Positions 1 to 5,648 are shown, counted from the stretch's first letter. The stretch: 5,980 bases of DNA from Actinomycetota bacterium (GCA_003154635.1 PMDX01000311.1:3294-9273); one strand, 5' to 3'. Program-made: numbers and translations. The notes: a model not told the origin generated them from the sequence alone.

Positions 1-317
1 ACCTGACGGGGGGCGTCGAGATCTACACGGACGACGGTTCGTCCGGGTCGGTGGGGATGGTGAGCGAAGGTGTGGCAGGCTCCCTCGGCCGGAGCTACGA
101 CGTTGTGCTGACGTGTGGGCCTGAGGCGATGATGGCCGAGGTGGCCGCGCTTTGTGAGGCCGTGGGCATTTCATGCCAGGTATCGTTAGACACACGCATG
201 GCATGCGGCATCGGCTCGTGCCGGGGTTGTGTCAAGAAGGGCGCGAGGGGCTCAAATCTCTGCGTCTGTACCGAGGGGCCGGTCTTCGACTCATTCGAGG
301 TAGCGTGGCGGGCGTAG
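1..317 (+). CDS. pyrK: Dihydroorotate dehydrogenase B, electron transfer subunit (3' end only)
   Basis: This is the C-terminal 104 residues of PyrK, open through the left edge in the frame starting at base 3. The upstream FAD domain is outside the window. PyrK carries FAD and a 2Fe-2S cluster and moves electrons from the FMN of PyrD to NAD+ in the cytoplasmic PyrD2-PyrK2 complex. Seen here are the LTCGPEAMM segment, which matches the end of the ferredoxin-reductase NAD domain, and then the cluster motif MACGIGSCRGC with cysteines at 204-206, 219-221 and 228-230. A fourth cysteine is at 267-269, just before TEGPVF, giving C-x4-C-x2-C-x12-C. A further cysteine at 261-263 is probably not a ligand, because family members place the ligand directly before the x-x-GPVF sequence. 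The gene lies 67 nt upstream of its partner pyrD, which supports the call. It ends in TAG. Confidence 0.95.
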   Translation, partial: LTGGVEIYTDDGSSGSVGMVSEGVAGSLGRSYDVVLTCGPEAMMAEVAALCEAVGISCQVSLDTRMACGIGSCRGCVKKGARGSNLCVCTEGPVFDSFEVAWRA

Positions 318-384
318 CCGGAATACCACGAGCAGCTTCGGCACCTGTGTTTAGACGGGTATCGAGCTTGAGTAAAGGTTAAGG

Positions 385-1308
385 ATGTTGGCGGAAGTTG
401 ATCTGTGGACAGACCTAGCAGGAATCAGTCTCAAGAACCCGGTATTGCTCGCTTCGGGGACTGCCGGGTACGGCGTGGAGCTCTCAGGGTTGATGGACCT
501 CTCACGTCTCGGAGGGATAGTCATAAAATCAGTCACGATTGAGCCCTGTACCGGAAACCCGGAACCACGCATCTGGGAGACCACGGGCGGCATGTTGAAC
601 AGCATCGGTCTCGAGAACATCGGAGTGGACGCGCTCGCTGATGAGGTCCTCCCATTGATAAGTGACTTTGGCGTACCGGTCTTTGCGAGTATCGCCGGTG
701 ACACCGTGAGGAATTTCGCCAGGCTCGCGGCGCGGCTCGAAAGCGCCGGGGGGCTCGCGGGACTGGAAGTCAACGTATCTTGCCCCAATGTCGAGAAGGG
801 CGGCATCCAGTTCGGTTCGGACGCCGGTGCGACCGCCGCGGTTGTGACCGCGGTACGCGAAAACTGCGGCCTGCCGATGTTCGTCAAGCTTTCGGCGGCG
901 GTCACGGATATCGCCAGGATAGCTGAAGCGGCGGCCCGTGCCGGGGCCGCGGGGCTATCCCTGATTAACACGATCCCGGGCATGGCCATAGATCCGGTAT
1001 CGCGCAGGCCGAGGCTTGGTATGGTCACCGGGGGGCTATCCGGACCGGCCATAAAACCCGTCGCGCTCAAGTCGGTCTGGGAATGTTACAAGGCGACGAG
1101 CCTGCCGATCATAGGTGGCGGAGGTATTTGCGACGAAAACGATGTCATAGAATTTTTACTCGCGGGCGCCGCGGCCGTCTCTGTGGGCACGGCGACGTTC
1201 CAGGACCCCGACAGTGCGATAAAGATACTTGACGAGCTACCTGCTGCCATACTCCGAGCCGGCTCCAACAGCGTGATCAGATTGGTAGGCTCCTTGAGGA
1301 CCAGCTGA
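385..1308 (+). CDS. pyrD: Dihydroorotate dehydrogenase B, catalytic subunit (class 1B)
   Basis: This 307-residue protein has the normal length for class 1B PyrD, an FMN TIM-barrel enzyme that oxidises dihydroorotate to orotate in the cytoplasm. Visible motifs are NPVLLASGTAGYG (18-30), GGMLNSIGLEN (68-78), and NVSCPN (130-135) whose C133 is the expected catalytic base of the class 1 enzymes. K168 lies in the FMN-contacting VKLS segment. LINT (193-196), TGGLSGPAIKP (215-225) and the phosphate-binding IIGGGGI (242-248) follow. The cysteine base and the neighbouring pyrK separate it from the membrane-bound class 2 enzymes. Start ATG 385 has AAAGG at 374-378, six bases upstream. Two conserved spots differ from the usual consensus as I remember it: VKLSAAVTDI instead of VKLSPNVTDI, and EPCTGNP instead of EPRxGNP. 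The TGA stop overlaps an ATG (TGATG). Confidence 0.96.
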   Translation: MLAEVDLWTDLAGISLKNPVLLASGTAGYGVELSGLMDLSRLGGIVIKSVTIEPCTGNPEPRIWETTGGMLNSIGLENIGVDALADEVLPLISDFGVPVFASIAGDTVRNFARLAARLESAGGLAGLEVNVSCPNVEKGGIQFGSDAGATAAVVTAVRENCGLPMFVKLSAAVTDIARIAEAAARAGAAGLSLINTIPGMAIDPVSRRPRLGMVTGGLSGPAIKPVALKSVWECYKATSLPIIGGGGICDENDVIEFLLAGAAAVSVGTATFQDPDSAIKILDELPAAILRAGSNSVIRLVGSLRTS

Positions 1309-1349
1309 TGGGAGAAGAAGAAGGAGAACGGGAGATGCTCTTAGATTGA
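1308..1349 (+). other. 13-codon mini-ORF overlapping the pyrD stop
   Basis: The pyrD stop and an ATG share a base (TGATG at 1306-1310). The ATG opens a 13-codon frame rich in Glu (MGEEEGEREMLLD) that ends in TGA at 1347-1349. GAGGA at 1296-1300 sits seven bases before the ATG, a good ribosome binding distance. It could be a translational-coupling relay toward pyrF, or it could be chance, since TGATG is common at this length scale. There is no evidence of a functional peptide. Confidence 0.2.
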
Positions 1350-1393
1350 TGAATTGGTATTTGAAAGGAACGATATGGAAATACGCGAACTGA
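1349..1393 (+). other. 14-codon mini-ORF running into the pyrF start
   Basis: A second TGATG (1347-1351) joins the end of the first mini-ORF to a 14-codon frame (MNWYLKGTIWKYAN). It ends in TGA at 1391-1393, inside pyrF in another frame. A ribosome translating it would cross the pyrF ribosome binding site and start codon. No strong ribosome binding site of its own is seen; the purine stretch around 1330-1334 is 14 bases away. The frame may be fortuitous. Confidence 0.15.
1364..1369 (+). promoter_or_regulatory. Ribosome binding site that sets the pyrF start
   Basis: AAAGGA lies five bases before ATG 1375. This favours ATG 1375 over the in-frame TTG at 1354, which has only the distant purine tract upstream and would add seven residues unlike other PyrF N-termini. 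Confidence 0.75.
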
Positions 1394-2097
1394 GCCCGCT
1401 GATCCTGGCTCTGGATACCTCTGACCTCGAAGAAGCAAGGGAGAAGGCCGCGCGGGTGCGCGAAAGCGTAGACATAGTGAAGGTCGGTCTCCAGCTTTTT
1501 GCGAGCGCCGGCACGCGGGGGGTTGAAGCGTTAAAAGATGACGGCTTCGAGGTATTTCTGGATATAAAGATGATTGACATCCCCAACACCGTCTCCTCGG
1601 CGATTGTGGCACTTTGCGACCTCGAGCCTCTCATGCTGACGTTACATACGATGGGCGGCCAGGAGATGATGCGCGGTGCGGAGATAGCGGTGCGGGAACA
1701 CTGTGATGGCACAAGCATCCGCAAGCCCCTGCTGATCGGGGTGACGGTGCTCACGAGCCTTGACATGCTTGCGCTCACCAAGATCGGTATAAGCGATTCA
1801 ATCGAATCGCAGGTAGAGCGCCTTGCGAAACTCGCCAAGGAATCGGGCATGGATGGCCTGGTGACGTCTCCGCTAGAGACGCTGAAGGTCCGGCGCGAGG
1901 TCGGGCCCGAAATGTTGCTCATAACGCCGGGAGTCCGCCTCGAGGGGACAAGTCAGGACGACCAGAAGAGGGTCGCGACACCGGTTGACGCCCTGAGCGC
2001 CGGCGCTGACTTTATCGTGGTCGGGCGCCCTGTTTTCAGGGCCGGGGATCCCGCGGAGGTCGCCGACGAGATACTGAGGAGCGCGGGGAGAGATTAG
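1375..2097 (+). CDS. pyrF: Orotidine 5'-phosphate decarboxylase
   Basis: PyrF removes CO2 from OMP to give UMP, the last step of the pathway, as a cytoplasmic TIM-barrel dimer. From ATG 1375 the protein has 240 residues, typical of the bacterial short-form (E. coli/B. subtilis) family. Seen are LILALDTSD (9-17, substrate aspartate D14), VKVGLQLF (35-42, K36), and the signature LDIKMIDIPNT (62-72). D63, K65 and D68, together with K36, form the expected charged catalytic network. TPGVR (184-188) and the phosphate-gripping GRPVF (217-221, R218) follow. In most relatives the residue before the last signature aspartate is His (KxHDIPNT); here it is Ile67. The signature otherwise holds. The gene follows pyrD by 66 nt and precedes pyrE by 29 nt, so it is most likely cotranscribed. 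It ends in TAG. Confidence 0.96.
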   Translation: MEIRELSPLILALDTSDLEEAREKAARVRESVDIVKVGLQLFASAGTRGVEALKDDGFEVFLDIKMIDIPNTVSSAIVALCDLEPLMLTLHTMGGQEMMRGAEIAVREHCDGTSIRKPLLIGVTVLTSLDMLALTKIGISDSIESQVERLAKLAKESGMDGLVTSPLETLKVRREVGPEMLLITPGVRLEGTSQDDQKRVATPVDALSAGADFIVVGRPVFRAGDPAEVADEILRSAGRD

Positions 2098-2126
2098 ACA
2101 AGGCGTCTTGCGGATCGGAAGGGAAG

Positions 2127-2705
2127 ATGGAGGAGCAAACCGGTTTTGATATGATTGCGAACCTCGAGTCGACAGGCGCGCTCCGGAAGGGACATTTCAA
2201 GTTGTCCTCCGGAAGGCACAGTGATTCGTATATACAATGCTCGCAACTGCTGCGAGACCCGGGGATGGCGGTGGAGGCCGGCAGGGCGATTGCCTCCAGG
2301 GAAAAAGACATCGACCTGGTGTTTTGTCCGGCGCTTGGAGCCATCGTAATCGGGTTTACCGTCGCCCTGGCTCTCGATACCGAGATGGTGTTCGCCGAGA
2401 GGGTGGGTGAGGAGATGGTGCTCCGCAGGGGGTTCGAGATCCCCTCCGGGTCGAGGGTTCTTCTCGTCGAAGACGTCGTCACCACGGGCGGGTCTATAAT
2501 GGAGCTTGCGCGCATTGTCGAAGAGGCTGGAGCCGTGGTCGCGGGATTGTCGTGCATCGTAGACAGGAGTGGGGGTCTGGATATTCCATACACTGTGACG
2601 TCTCTCATTCGGCTCGATGTAGCATCGTGGTCGCCCGAAGAGTGCCCGATGTGCGAGGCTGACATCCCGGTGGACGCCCCCGGCAGCCGCTTCAGCGCAT
2701 GGTAA
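2127..2705 (+). CDS. pyrE: Orotate phosphoribosyltransferase
   Basis: PyrE joins orotate to PRPP to make OMP, the substrate of the neighbouring PyrF. The 192-residue protein shows the N-terminal orotate/PRPP region GHFKLSSGRHSDSYIQ (22-37), the flexible-loop segment ending RRGFEI, and the PRPP-binding type I signature VLLVEDVVTTGGS (111-123) with acidic E115-D116. The C-terminal tail has CPMC (C173, C176) followed by IPV and PGSR. This tail occurs in one branch of OPRTs (archaeal, thermophile and some Gram-positive types) and not in E. coli PyrE. ATG 2127 is preceded by the purine run GGAAGGG at 2117-2123, close to the start. A second in-frame ATG at 2151 is possible but less well placed. The chain ends in TAA, and the following 111 nt separate it from gmk. 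Confidence 0.95.
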   Translation: MEEQTGFDMIANLESTGALRKGHFKLSSGRHSDSYIQCSQLLRDPGMAVEAGRAIASREKDIDLVFCPALGAIVIGFTVALALDTEMVFAERVGEEMVLRRGFEIPSGSRVLLVEDVVTTGGSIMELARIVEEAGAVVAGLSCIVDRSGGLDIPYTVTSLIRLDVASWSPEECPMCEADIPVDAPGSRFSAW

Positions 2706-2709
2706 GAGA

Positions 2710-2738
2710 TTGTATTGGATGCCAGTGTTCCTTATAAT
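2710..2738 (+). promoter_or_regulatory. Candidate sigma-70-type promoter before gmk
   Basis: TTGTAT at 2710-2715 and a perfect TATAAT at 2733-2738 are separated by exactly 17 bases. The -35 box keeps only the TTG part of TTGACA. Transcription would begin near 2745, shortly after the end of pyrE, and would give gmk-rpoZ-coaBC their own start in addition to read-through from the pyr genes. This is assigned by pattern only. Confidence 0.6.
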
Positions 2739-2752
2739 TTCGGTATTCTGGA

Positions 2753-2809
2753 CGGGAGGATGGCGGCATGCCCTCACGGCCTCCCGAAGCGCGATTCCTG
2801 CGGAGGCCG
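2753..2809 (+). promoter_or_regulatory. gmk leader with two mutually exclusive hairpins over the ribosome binding site
   Basis: Three segments compete. Segment A (CGGGAGG, 2753-2759) is fully complementary to CCTCCCG at 2780-2786. Segment B (CGGCCTCC, 2777-2784) is fully complementary to segment C (GGAGGCCG, 2802-2809). The two B stretches overlap at 2780-2784, so the 7-bp A:B and 8-bp B:C stems cannot form together. Segment C holds GGAGG, the gmk ribosome binding site ten bases before GTG 2817. B:C would hide it and A:B would free it. A 17-codon ORF (2760-2813, ATG to TGA) covers the loop and segment B and C, and ends three bases before the gmk GTG in the same frame. No known riboswitch aptamer is recognised. 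Regulation is inferred from the pairing only. Confidence 0.4.
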
Positions 2810-2816
2810 ATGAATT

Positions 2817-3368
2817 GTGAAGAAGGGCAGGATATTCGTGATAGCAGGCCCGTCCGGAGCCGGCAAGGACACGTTGATAAAGCGGGCCATCGAGGATCTC
2901 AACGTGCGATTGTCGGTGTCCGCGACGACCAGGAAGCCCAGACCGGGTGAGGTCGACGGCCGCGACTATCGCTTCCTGAGCGACCGGAAGTTCGATCGGC
3001 TGGTAGCCAGTGAAGCCTTCCTCGAATGGAAAGATGTCTACGGCAACAGGTACGGCACCCTAAAGAGCGACGTAGAGGACGCGATCAGTGCCGGGCTGGA
3101 CGTCATCCTCGAGATAGACGTGAAAGGCGCGCTGGACATCAAGTCCAGGGTCGAGGAAGCGATCCTCGTGTTCATAATGCCGCCCTCGATGGAGGAGCTC
3201 GAAGCCCGCCTGCGCGGGAGGGAGGCTGACCAGGAGAGCGAAATCAAGACGAGGACAGAGATTGCTCCGTGGGAGATGGAGATGGGCGAGAAAGAATTCG
3301 AAATAGTGATAGTGAACGACGATATAGACAAGGCTGCCGGCGAACTGGCGATGATACTGGGAAGGTGA
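2817..3368 (+). CDS. gmk: Guanylate kinase
   Basis: Gmk phosphorylates GMP to GDP with ATP in the cytoplasm. The 183-residue chain has the P-loop GPSGAGKDT (11-19) and the GMP-binding SATTRKPRPGEVDGRDY (35-51). YGNRYGT (75-81) follows, normally HGNxYGT, as do LEIDVKGA (98-105), the lid arginines around RLRGRE (131-136), R146 in the IKTR segment, and the NDD base-binding end (167-169). It is somewhat shorter than E. coli Gmk (207) but complete in domain content. GTG 2817 is chosen because an in-frame TGA at 2811-2813 blocks any extension and GGAGG at 2802-2806 is suitably spaced. Oddities are Asp18 in the P-loop where Ser or Gly is usual, and Pro-Trp (151-152) in the lid helix. It is followed by rpoZ after 9 nt. 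It ends in TGA. Confidence 0.95.
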   Translation: MKKGRIFVIAGPSGAGKDTLIKRAIEDLNVRLSVSATTRKPRPGEVDGRDYRFLSDRKFDRLVASEAFLEWKDVYGNRYGTLKSDVEDAISAGLDVILEIDVKGALDIKSRVEEAILVFIMPPSMEELEARLRGREADQESEIKTRTEIAPWEMEMGEKEFEIVIVNDDIDKAAGELAMILGR

Positions 3369-3377
3369 AGGCCTGAT

Positions 3378-3659
3378 ATGGAAGAAAAAATGACGATGGT
3401 CAACCCAAAGATCGAGGACTTGCTCAAACACTCCGAGAACAAGTTCACGCTGGTCATCGAATCCGCCAAACGTGCGAGACAGATCACCAACTTTCAGAAG
3501 CGTCTCGGCGAAGGGGTGGGCGGCGTCGCCCCAATGAGGCTCGAGGACATATCCAAGAAGCCCCTCACGATCGCACTCGAGGAGATCGCCGACGGCAAGA
3601 TAGAGTACGACCGGCCGACCGGCGAGGACGACGAGTACGAGGACGGCGAGGCCAAGTAG
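3378..3659 (+). CDS. rpoZ: DNA-directed RNA polymerase omega subunit
   Basis: Omega is the small RNA polymerase subunit that wraps the beta' C-terminus and helps assembly. The 93-residue protein shows NPKIEDLL (9-16), the hallmark AKRARQI (30-36), and KKPLTIALEEI (60-70), which resembles Gram-positive and actinobacterial omegas. A strongly acidic tail follows (about 80-91, mostly Glu/Asp). In many bacteria omega contributes to ppGpp sensing, but nothing here decides that. ATG 3378 has GAAGG six bases upstream. In-frame ATGs at 3390 and 3396 are alternative starts that would trim only the charged N-terminus. The gmk-rpoZ-coaBC order is a common conserved arrangement, and the 2-nt gap to coaBC implies coupled translation. 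Confidence 0.95.
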   Translation: MEEKMTMVNPKIEDLLKHSENKFTLVIESAKRARQITNFQKRLGEGVGGVAPMRLEDISKKPLTIALEEIADGKIEYDRPTGEDDEYEDGEAK

Positions 3660-3661
3660 CC

Positions 3662-4867
3662 ATGTCTGATCTGGCAGGCAAGAAGGTGCTCCTGGGCGTT
3701 TGCGGGGGTATCTCCGCCTATAAGGTCGCGGAGCTGGCCAGGCTGCTGGTCAAGGCGGGCGCCGACGTCAAGGTCATGATGACCGAGTCGGGCCAGAAGT
3801 TCGTAACGCCGCTGACTTTCCGGACGCTGACGGGCAACCCGGTCGCCACCACCCTGTGGTCCGACCCGGGTTCTCCCTTCCCGCATATATCCATGAGTGA
3901 CGAGGCGGACCTGATCGTGGTCGCGCCGGCGACCGCTAACATCATCGCGAAGATGGCAGGAGGCGTGGCGGACGACCTGCTCTCTACGACACTTCTCGCC
4001 GTTAAGAGCCCTGTGCTCGTTGCACCCGCAATGAACACTCGCATGTACCTGCATCCCGCGACTCGGGACAACATGAGGACGCTCAGGCAGCGGGGTGTCG
4101 TGTTCGTTGAGCCGGGCGATGGATCGCTTGCCTGTGGGGATGATGGCCTGGGCCGCATGGCCGAGCCGAGCCAGATATTCGAAGCCGTGACCCGCGAACT
4201 GGAGCGCTCCCGGGCGCTCGAGGGGCGCACCGTGGTCATCACCGCCGGTCCAACGCGCGAGCATTTGGACCCTGTGCGTTTTATCTCAAACCCCTCCACG
4301 GGAAAGATGGGACACACCCTCGCGGATCGTGCGGCGAAACGCGCCGCTGACGTAGTGCTCATCTCCGGTCCGACCGAGCTCGACTGCCCGGCGGGTGTGA
4401 CGCTCGTAAGGGTGGTGTCAGCGGACGACATGTCGAAAGCAGTCAAGGAGAATCTTCCCGGAGCCGACGTGCTTGTCATGGCGGCGGCCGTGGCGGATTT
4501 CAAGCCGGCGGCGGTATCGCCGACAAAGATAAAGAAGACGGACGGCATCCCGGAGATCGATTTCGTTCCGGCCGAGGACATTCTGAAGTCCGTGTCGAAA
4601 TCCCGGGGGAACTGCCTGTTGGTGGGTTTCGCAGCCGAGACCGATAACGTGATTTTGAACGCCAAAGCGAAGCTCGTCGCAAAGAAGCTGGACTTGATCG
4701 TGGCCAACCAGGTCGATTCTCCGGGAACGGGGTTTGGTACGGATACCGACCTGGCCGCGGTAATCGCGAGCGAGTCCGATGATGTCAGACTAAGCATGAT
4801 TTCGAAGGTCGAACTGGCCGACTGGATCCTCGACAGGATCTCAGATCTCTTGAGCGTGAGTCGATGA
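3662..4867 (+). CDS. coaBC: Bifunctional phosphopantothenoylcysteine decarboxylase / phosphopantothenate-cysteine ligase
   Basis: CoaBC makes 4'-phosphopantetheine for CoA. The C-terminal CoaB half ligates cysteine to phosphopantothenate using CTP, and the N-terminal FMN-dependent CoaC half decarboxylates the product. The 401 residues contain both domains (about 1-190 and 191-401). CoaC motifs are GVCGGISAYK (12-21), PHISMSDEADLIVVAPATAN with H75, PAMNTRMY with N125, and ACGDDGLGRM with C158. CoaB motifs are the GPTREHLDPVRFISNPSTGKMG region with N210, MAAAVADFKPA with D279, KIKK with K289, and LVGFAAET (320-327). The catalytic residues fall at the same numbers as in the E. coli enzyme as I remember them. 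The PxMNxxMW motif ends in Tyr here. ATG 3662 is 2 nt after the rpoZ stop. It ends in TGA. The usual follower (metK or priA) is absent. Confidence 0.96.
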   Translation: MSDLAGKKVLLGVCGGISAYKVAELARLLVKAGADVKVMMTESGQKFVTPLTFRTLTGNPVATTLWSDPGSPFPHISMSDEADLIVVAPATANIIAKMAGGVADDLLSTTLLAVKSPVLVAPAMNTRMYLHPATRDNMRTLRQRGVVFVEPGDGSLACGDDGLGRMAEPSQIFEAVTRELERSRALEGRTVVITAGPTREHLDPVRFISNPSTGKMGHTLADRAAKRAADVVLISGPTELDCPAGVTLVRVVSADDMSKAVKENLPGADVLVMAAAVADFKPAAVSPTKIKKTDGIPEIDFVPAEDILKSVSKSRGNCLLVGFAAETDNVILNAKAKLVAKKLDLIVANQVDSPGTGFGTDTDLAAVIASESDDVRLSMISKVELADWILDRISDLLSVSR

Positions 4868-4911
4868 CTGGCTTGGCGTACATGGTGCCCCTATACGCTC
4901 ACTGAATAAAG

Positions 4912-4941
4912 TTGGCGCACGGATATGACGACTATTAATAT
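4912..4941 (+). promoter_or_regulatory. Candidate promoter for the OB-fold-like gene
   Basis: TTGGCG (4912-4917) and TAATAT (4936-4941) lie 18 bases apart in the 103-base gap after coaBC. The local AT-rich patch stands out against the GC-rich surroundings. A transcript would begin near 4948, leaving a short leader before ATG 4971, and could also include the tRNA. No terminator is seen between coaBC and this site, so read-through remains possible. Confidence 0.45.
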
Positions 4942-4970
4942 GGCTGGGGTCGGGCTCGAAGGTAGGTTAC

Positions 4971-5348
4971 ATGAAAAAGCAGATATCGGGCGTTGTGAAC
5001 AACATCTCGACGAATCCGTTCCAGACTTTTTCGCGTAAGCGAAGCAGTAATTCCACGCTGCTCACGTTTGACATAAGCTTTGACCTGTGCGACGAGGAAG
5101 GCCAGGTGAACCACGTCTGGTTCCAGAGGTCGTTCAGGTTCCCCCCGCCCCTGGTCGATGGAGACCACATCGAAGTACAGGGCCGCAAAGGCCAATTCCT
5201 TGGTCTGATTGGCAGAAAGAAGTTTTACGCGGTCAAGATTATCGACAAGACTCGCGAAAAAGAGTACACTCCGTGGCGCAACAAAGATTTGAAGGACAAT
5301 GCGCGCGGAGCGGCAAACTCCAGTGCCGCGAGACAGACGTCCGCATAA
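4971..5348 (+). CDS. Small OB-fold-like protein of unknown function
   Basis: I do not recognise this 125-residue protein. Its pattern suggests a single OB-fold: alternating strands at about 2-9, 30-39, 46-57, 66-71 and 85-92, with the turn LVDGDHIEVQGRKGQ (61-75) resembling the L-x-x-GD-x-V-x-V-x-G signature of nucleic-acid-binding OB domains. Aromatic residues (W50, F51, F55, F57, F76, F85, Y86) and many Arg/Lys would suit binding to single-stranded nucleic acid, but this is inference. The last 30 residues (96-125) are polar, rich in Ala, Ser, Asn, Lys and Arg, and probably disordered. There is no signal peptide or membrane segment. ATG 4971 has GAAGGTAGG shortly upstream. It stands where priA or metK is often found after coaBC, and 25 nt before tRNA-Leu. 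Codon use resembles the neighbours. It ends in TAA. Confidence 0.8.
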   Translation: MKKQISGVVNNISTNPFQTFSRKRSSNSTLLTFDISFDLCDEEGQVNHVWFQRSFRFPPPLVDGDHIEVQGRKGQFLGLIGRKKFYAVKIIDKTREKEYTPWRNKDLKDNARGAANSSAARQTSA

Positions 5349-5373
5349 TCACCCTTCCTCCCGCTTGTTACAC

Positions 5374-5461
<88 letters not shown>

Positions 5462-5648
5462 AAGTGTCCCGTAGCGTACGCAATGTCAAACTCTGCCCTA
5501 TCTAATCCGGAGTTCATTTGAAGACATACCCTTTGATTGTACAGTCGCCAACCCGATCGCTTCGTTGTCAAGAATGCACGCCCGGGGTCGGCTACTTCAT
5601 TCAGCACGGCATCGAGAAGCTCGATGGCTTGAGGATGCGGGGAGTAAC
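5462..5648. other. Gap between tRNA-Leu and arr without a recognisable gene
   Basis: These 187 bases lie between two convergent genes. No tRNA, convincing coding frame, direct repeat of the tRNA 3' end, or T-tract terminator was found. A palindromic GCGTACGC near 5474 and the hairpin at 5610-5626 are the only structures seen. A minus-strand reading frame crosses it into the antisense of the tRNA and is not believed to be a gene. Confidence 0.6.
5610..5626. other. Perfect 7-bp hairpin downstream of arr
   Basis: CATCGAG (5610-5616) and CTCGATG (5620-5626) form a perfect stem with a three-base AAG loop. It begins about 22 bases after the arr stop on the - strand. No run of T follows on either strand, so it is not a standard intrinsic terminator. 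It might act as an RNA 3'-end stem for arr or be incidental. Confidence 0.35.

Noticed and set aside
337..365. TTCGGC-17-TATCGA as a promoter before pyrD
   Set aside because: Both boxes are poor matches, and the gene lies within a compact operon with pyrK.
351..1070. A 239-residue minus-strand frame opposite pyrD
   Set aside because: It is a shadow of pyrD, with Ser/Ala/Pro-rich composition and no recognisable domain.
1354..1374. TTG start for pyrF seven codons upstream
   Set aside because: ATG 1375 has the well-spaced AAAGGA and gives the family's usual N-terminus and length.
2768..2950. A 60-residue frame beginning in the gmk leader
   Set aside because: Most of it overlaps gmk in another frame, and its sequence looks like an out-of-frame translation.
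3718..4797. A 359-residue minus-strand frame opposite coaBC
   Set aside because: It is a long shadow frame caused by GC-rich codon use, low in complexity and rich in Ser/Ala. coaBC on the other strand has all catalytic motifs.
4876..4898. GCGTA/TACGC hairpin after coaBC as a terminator
   Set aside because: The stem is only 5 bp with a 13-base loop and no T run follows.
5462..5648. CRISPR array, insertion sequence ends or tRNA-derived att repeat
   Set aside because: No repeated units, inverted terminal repeats or second copy of the tRNA 3' end were found by eye in the window.
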